The position numbers were made by a program, and so were the translations under genes. A DNA stretch of 64,000 bases from Bacteroidota bacterium (GTDB lineage Bacteria; Bacteroidota; Bacteroidia; JAIBAJ01), in assembly GCA_947475205.1 (NCBI GenBank), contig CANJNG010000005.1, positions 1-64,000 on the forward strand, given 5' to 3'. Under the pieces are notes generated by a model. That model saw nothing but the letters and a program-made list of their open reading frames with translations, was not told the DNA's origin and did no database searches. Shown in pieces: positions 59,967 to 64,000 of the stretch. Numbering within the stretch: the first letter of the stretch is position 1; each line of letters begins with the position of its first letter.

Positions 59967-61301
59967 ATGGAAAAACAGGCAATTATAGGAGGTGGATTAG
60001 TAGGTTCGTTGCTGGGCGTGTATTTAGCCAAAAGAGGTTATAATATTGATGTTTACGAGCGAAGACCCGATATGCGTAAAGAGCAAATTCAGGCCGGGCG
60101 AAGCATAAACCTTGCCTTGAGTGAGCGGGGATGGCTTGGCTTAGAACGAGCAGGATTGGCCGATGCCATTCGCAAAATTGCCATCCCGATGAAAGGCCGG
60201 ATGATACATGATCTTTCGGGTAATACCAGTTTGCAGCCTTATGGAAAAGAAGGTCAGGCTATTTATTCAGTTTCTCGGGGCGAGCTAAACAAAACACTTA
60301 TGTCCGAAGCAGAGAAGTTTCCCGGACTTACTTTTCATTTTAACCAACGCTGCACAAATTCTAATTTGGATTCGGGTGAATTATCCTTCGAAAATACTCA
60401 AACCAAAGAAACTATTTCTCAAAAATACGACCGCATTTTCGGCACTGATGGAGCTTTCTCTGAAATTCGCCACCGCTTGCAATTCACCGACCGCTTCGAT
60501 TATTCCCAAACCTATCTCAAAGATGGTTACAAAGAACTAAACATAGCAGCAAACCCCGACGGTTCGCATAAACTCGACCCGAATGCTCTCCATATATGGC
60601 CGCGTGGAAGATTTATGCTAATAGCATTAGCTAATTTGGATGGAAGTTTCACCTCGACTCTCTTTTTTCCATTTGATGGTGAAAATTCCTTTTCGGCAAT
60701 CGATACTCCCACAAAGCTTCGTGCTTTTTTTGAGAAAACATTTCCAGACATACTTCAGTTAATCCCCGATTTAGAGGAACAATATTTCCGCAATCCCACT
60801 TCTTCCTTAGTGATTATTCGATGCTTCCCTTGGAGCCACAAGGATAAATATTTGCTTCTCGGAGATGCGGCTCACGGCATTGTACCATTTTATGGACAAG
60901 GTATGAATTCCGGGTTTGAAGACTGCCGCATTTTAGATGAAATGATGACCGATTTCGATGGAAACTGGCAAAAGCTCTTTCAAAAGTTTGAAACCGAACG
61001 CAAACCCAACACCGATGCAATTGCCGAATTAGCCCTCAATAACTATATCGAAATGCGTGATTTGGTTGCCCAGCCTGAATTCATTCTTCGCAAAAAAATT
61101 GAAGCACGTCTTAGCCAATTAGCACCCGATAAATGGATTCCGCTTTACAGCATGGTTACCTTTAGTCATATCCCCTACAAAACTGCTTTAGACGAAGGTC
61201 GCCGACAGGAAGCTATTATGAAAAATCTGCTTCTAATTCCCAATATTGAAAATCTTTGGCAAGATGATGACTTTTTAAGAAAGCAGGTTTTAGAAGGGTA
61301 G
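59967..61301 (+). CDS. kmo: Kynurenine 3-monooxygenase-like FAD monooxygenase
   Basis: AIIGGGLVGSLLGVYLAKRGYNIDVYERRPDMR; GRSINLALSERG; LLLGDAAHGIVPFYGQGMNSGFEDC. Confidence 0.9.
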   Translation: MEKQAIIGGGLVGSLLGVYLAKRGYNIDVYERRPDMRKEQIQAGRSINLALSERGWLGLERAGLADAIRKIAIPMKGRMIHDLSGNTSLQPYGKEGQAIYSVSRGELNKTLMSEAEKFPGLTFHFNQRCTNSNLDSGELSFENTQTKETISQKYDRIFGTDGAFSEIRHRLQFTDRFDYSQTYLKDGYKELNIAANPDGSHKLDPNALHIWPRGRFMLIALANLDGSFTSTLFFPFDGENSFSAIDTPTKLRAFFEKTFPDILQLIPDLEEQYFRNPTSSLVIIRCFPWSHKDKYLLLGDAAHGIVPFYGQGMNSGFEDCRILDEMMTDFDGNWQKLFQKFETERKPNTDAIAELALNNYIEMRDLVAQPEFILRKKIEARLSQLAPDKWIPLYSMVTFSHIPYKTALDEGRRQEAIMKNLLLIPNIENLWQDDDFLRKQVLEG

Positions 61302-61366
61302 GGGGGATCCCCAATTATATTTAAACCAGTGAAAAAACTGATTTCGCTAGGTTATGCTATTGTAAT

Positions 61367-63109
61367 CTATTTACCACTTACTGCTATTCCCAATTCCTTT
61401 AACTGCACAGGATTTATTGGCGATGGCGAATCAATCATTACATCGCGACCCGAATTATTTTTCGGGAAAGCAATATAGTCGCGGATACTATCGGAACCGC
61501 CAAACATAGCACACAACCTATCGAAACCTAATGCCAAGCCACCGTGTGGAGGGGCTCCATATTCAAAAGCATTCATCAAAAAGCCAAACTGTTCCTGAGC
61601 TTCATCGGGCGTAAATCCCAATAAATTAAACATTTTAGCTTGCAATTCCTTGTTGAAAATCCGGATAGAACCACCACCTATCTCAACTCCATTTATTACC
61701 ATATCGTAGGCATTGGCTCTCACCGCTACCGGATTTGTGTCCAATAAAGCAATGTCTTCGGTGTGGGGCGAAGTAAACGGGTGATGCATTGCATATAACC
61801 GATTGTCTTCATCATTAAATTCAAAAAGCGGAAAATCGAGTACCCACAAAGGCTTAAATTCCTCTTTTTTTCGCAGTCCTAAACGGTTGCCCATTTCGAG
61901 GCGGAGTTCGCTCATAGCCTTTAAAGTCTTGGCTTTTGCACCGGTCAATACCAATACCAAATCACCTTTTTCAGCATTAGCCGAACCAAATGTTTCGCGA
62001 AGCTGTTCTTCGCTGTAAAATTTATCTACCGAAGATTTCACTGTTCCATCCAAATTATACCGTACATATATTAAACCACCTGCTCCAATTTGCGGACGCT
62101 TTACCCATTCGGTAAGTTCATCAATTTGTTTGCGGGTAAATTCGCTGCAATTCTTCGCAACAATGCTCACCACCAAATCAGCATTTTCAATCACACTAAA
62201 CCCAACCTTTGGAAATTGTGGATAGAAGAACTTCATATCGAAACGGGTGTCAGGTTTGTCATTCCCATAGTTTTCCATTGCTTCGGCATAGGTAATTCTT
62301 GGAAATTTGGGTAAATCCAAACCTTTCACTGTCTTAAATAAATGCACTGCCAACCCTTCAAATGTTTGCAAAATATCTTCTTGGGTGATGAACGACATTT
62401 CGCAGTCTATTTGGGTGAACTCCGGCTGACGGTCGGCTCGCAAATCCTCATCGCGGAAACATTTCACAATCTGATAATATCTGTCCATTCCGGCCACCAT
62501 AAGCAATTGCTTAAAGGTTTGCGGACTTTGCGGTAAAGCATAAAATTCCCCCTGATTCATTCGGCTGGGAACCACAAAATCCCTCGCTCCTTCGGGTGTG
62601 GACTTAATTAACACAGGCGTTTCTACCTCTATAAATTCTTGACCGGCCAAATAGTTTCGGGTTTCTAAAGCCAACCTGTGACGCAGCAGTAAAGAATTCT
62701 TCACCGGGTTTCGGCGAATATCCAAGTAGCGGTACTTCATTCGCAAATCATCGCCACCATCCGACTCATCTTCTATCGTAAACGGAGGAGTTTTTGCTGA
62801 ATTAAGCAATTCCAATTTTTCGGCTACAATTTCAATATCGCCAGTTGCAATTTTAGCATTTTTGTTGCTGCGTTCGGTAACTTTTCCGGTTATGGCAATA
62901 ACAAATTCCCGCCCCATTTTCCGCACACTTTCGCACAATTCGGAATTAGTTTCCATGTTAAAAACCAATTGTGTAACTCCGTAGCGATCCCTAAGGTCAA
63001 TGAAGGTCATACCGCCCAAATCGCGGCTTTTTTGTATCCAACCGCAAATGGTTACTTCTGTTCCAACATTATTAATTCTGAGTTCGCCGCAGGTGTGTGT
63101 TCTTAGCAT
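61367..63109 (-). CDS. aspS: Aspartate--tRNA ligase
   Basis: [74 protein letters not shown]. Confidence 0.95.
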   Translation of the reverse strand: MLRTHTCGELRINNVGTEVTICGWIQKSRDLGGMTFIDLRDRYGVTQLVFNMETNSELCESVRKMGREFVIAITGKVTERSNKNAKIATGDIEIVAEKLELLNSAKTPPFTIEDESDGGDDLRMKYRYLDIRRNPVKNSLLLRHRLALETRNYLAGQEFIEVETPVLIKSTPEGARDFVVPSRMNQGEFYALPQSPQTFKQLLMVAGMDRYYQIVKCFRDEDLRADRQPEFTQIDCEMSFITQEDILQTFEGLAVHLFKTVKGLDLPKFPRITYAEAMENYGNDKPDTRFDMKFFYPQFPKVGFSVIENADLVVSIVAKNCSEFTRKQIDELTEWVKRPQIGAGGLIYVRYNLDGTVKSSVDKFYSEEQLRETFGSANAEKGDLVLVLTGAKAKTLKAMSELRLEMGNRLGLRKKEEFKPLWVLDFPLFEFNDEDNRLYAMHHPFTSPHTEDIALLDTNPVAVRANAYDMVINGVEIGGGSIRIFNKELQAKMFNLLGFTPDEAQEQFGFLMNAFEYGAPPHGGLALGFDRLCAMFGGSDSIRDYIAFPKNNSGRDVMIDSPSPINPVQLKELGIAVSGK

Positions 63110-63451
63110 AAATGGGGGGTGGTAATGAAAAAGGACTAAGTAGTGAATTTTATAAAAATAAGTAATTTCAATGGTTACTTGATTATTATGGAAAACTCAT
63201 TTTTTTTGCAAAAGTGCTAATTTTTGTTGAGCTGAAGCGTAGGTTTGTCTATAGGTTGTTTTTTTTGTTGTTTTATTTTATAGTAAAAAGTCTCCTGAAT
63301 CTCCATATCGCAAAATTCTCTTGGGTTCAAAATCCCCAGCCAGTTAAAAAACATAACATACCTAAGGCTTTTTTTACTTTATTTGCCCTATAAATCCATT
63401 ATAGCCCAAAATCACTAGGTTTTGACTCTATAAAGCGGCAAAACCCGGCAA

Positions 63452-64000
63452 ATGAAGAACCTTTTACTCCTTGTAGTAATGCTAATAGCGGCTTCGCTAA
63501 AAACAGAAGTTTTATTTTCTCAAGATTTTTTAGAAATTGATAAATCCAAGATAGACACCTCCAAGCGTGCTGTTCGCCGCATCACTAACCTGAGTGTGTA
63601 TTATCTCGAGCAAATGAAAAAGACCGATTTGCCACAGGCCGAATACGACAATGCCCGTGAATACCTCTTTAAAGCCGAGCGTGAACTGAAAGAAATTGAC
63701 AAAATGAAAATCAATAATGCTAAGTTCAAACTCGACAAAGCCTTTTTGATAGAAGCCAAAAAAGAACGTGATGCCAAACTTACCGAAATTGCCTCAACAC
63801 CTCAAGGCTATTTCTCTGCCGAAGAACGGAGCATAAATATTGGGGCTTTTGTGGGAATAACCGGAGCAAAATATACCAAACCCGTTGCCATTTTAGTAGA
63901 ATATAATGTAGTGAAACGCTGGACAGGCGGAGTGTGGGTGGGCTATTTTATGGAACAGAAGCAAGTGCACGGTTCTTTCGACGGCAAAATTAAATCCTAT
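63452..64000 (+). CDS. Secreted hypothetical protein, C-terminus beyond window
   Basis: ATG 63452: MKNLLLLVVMLIAASLKTEVLFSQDFLEIDKSKIDTSKRAVRRITNLSVYYLEQMKK...; signal peptide; frame open to window end. Confidence 0.7.
   Translation, partial: MKNLLLLVVMLIAASLKTEVLFSQDFLEIDKSKIDTSKRAVRRITNLSVYYLEQMKKTDLPQAEYDNAREYLFKAERELKEIDKMKINNAKFKLDKAFLIEAKKERDAKLTEIASTPQGYFSAEERSINIGAFVGITGAKYTKPVAILVEYNVVKRWTGGVWVGYFMEQKQVHGSFDGKIKSY

Overview
This 64 kb window looks like a Bacteroidota chromosome segment. Supporting signs are TAnnTTTG promoter boxes, type IX secretion sorting domains plus a PorU-like sortase, LemA/TPM genes, and AT-rich intergenic filler repeats. Most of it is housekeeping: lptB, glyS, metH, rimM/rpsP, a biotin carboxylase, serC, a Pif1-like helicase, carA, an MsbA-like ABC exporter, kmo, aspS, and a TetR-controlled TolC/HlyD/EmrB-type efflux operon. 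I saw no rRNA, tRNA, complete IS element, prophage or CRISPR array, but I ran no searches.

The most unusual signals are:
(1) metH carries an in-frame, codon-aligned 501-bp insertion that encodes an apparently intact DUF559 (Vsr/PD-(D/E)XK-like) endonuclease. It is bounded by imperfect 35-bp inverted repeats that are themselves palindromic, and it sits in the linker just before the B12-binding domain.
(2) Four intergenic tandem arrays have unrelated sequences but share periods of exactly 42, 42, 42 and 21 bp. Each begins about 35-65 bp after a stop codon, and each has a strong hairpin at the gene-proximal end.
(3) Downstream of metH, past a small HTH-like gene and one of the arrays, lies a second diverged 39-codon copy of the metH 3' end. 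Its differences are mostly synonymous, which looks like a recombination or allele-displacement scar.

Other observations are a decayed RelE toxin with a surviving antitoxin, truncated T9SS cargo genes, a SAM-I-type riboswitch with terminator upstream of metH, candidate TetR operators, and several nested-palindrome intergenic repeats. All product names come from reading protein motifs by eye.
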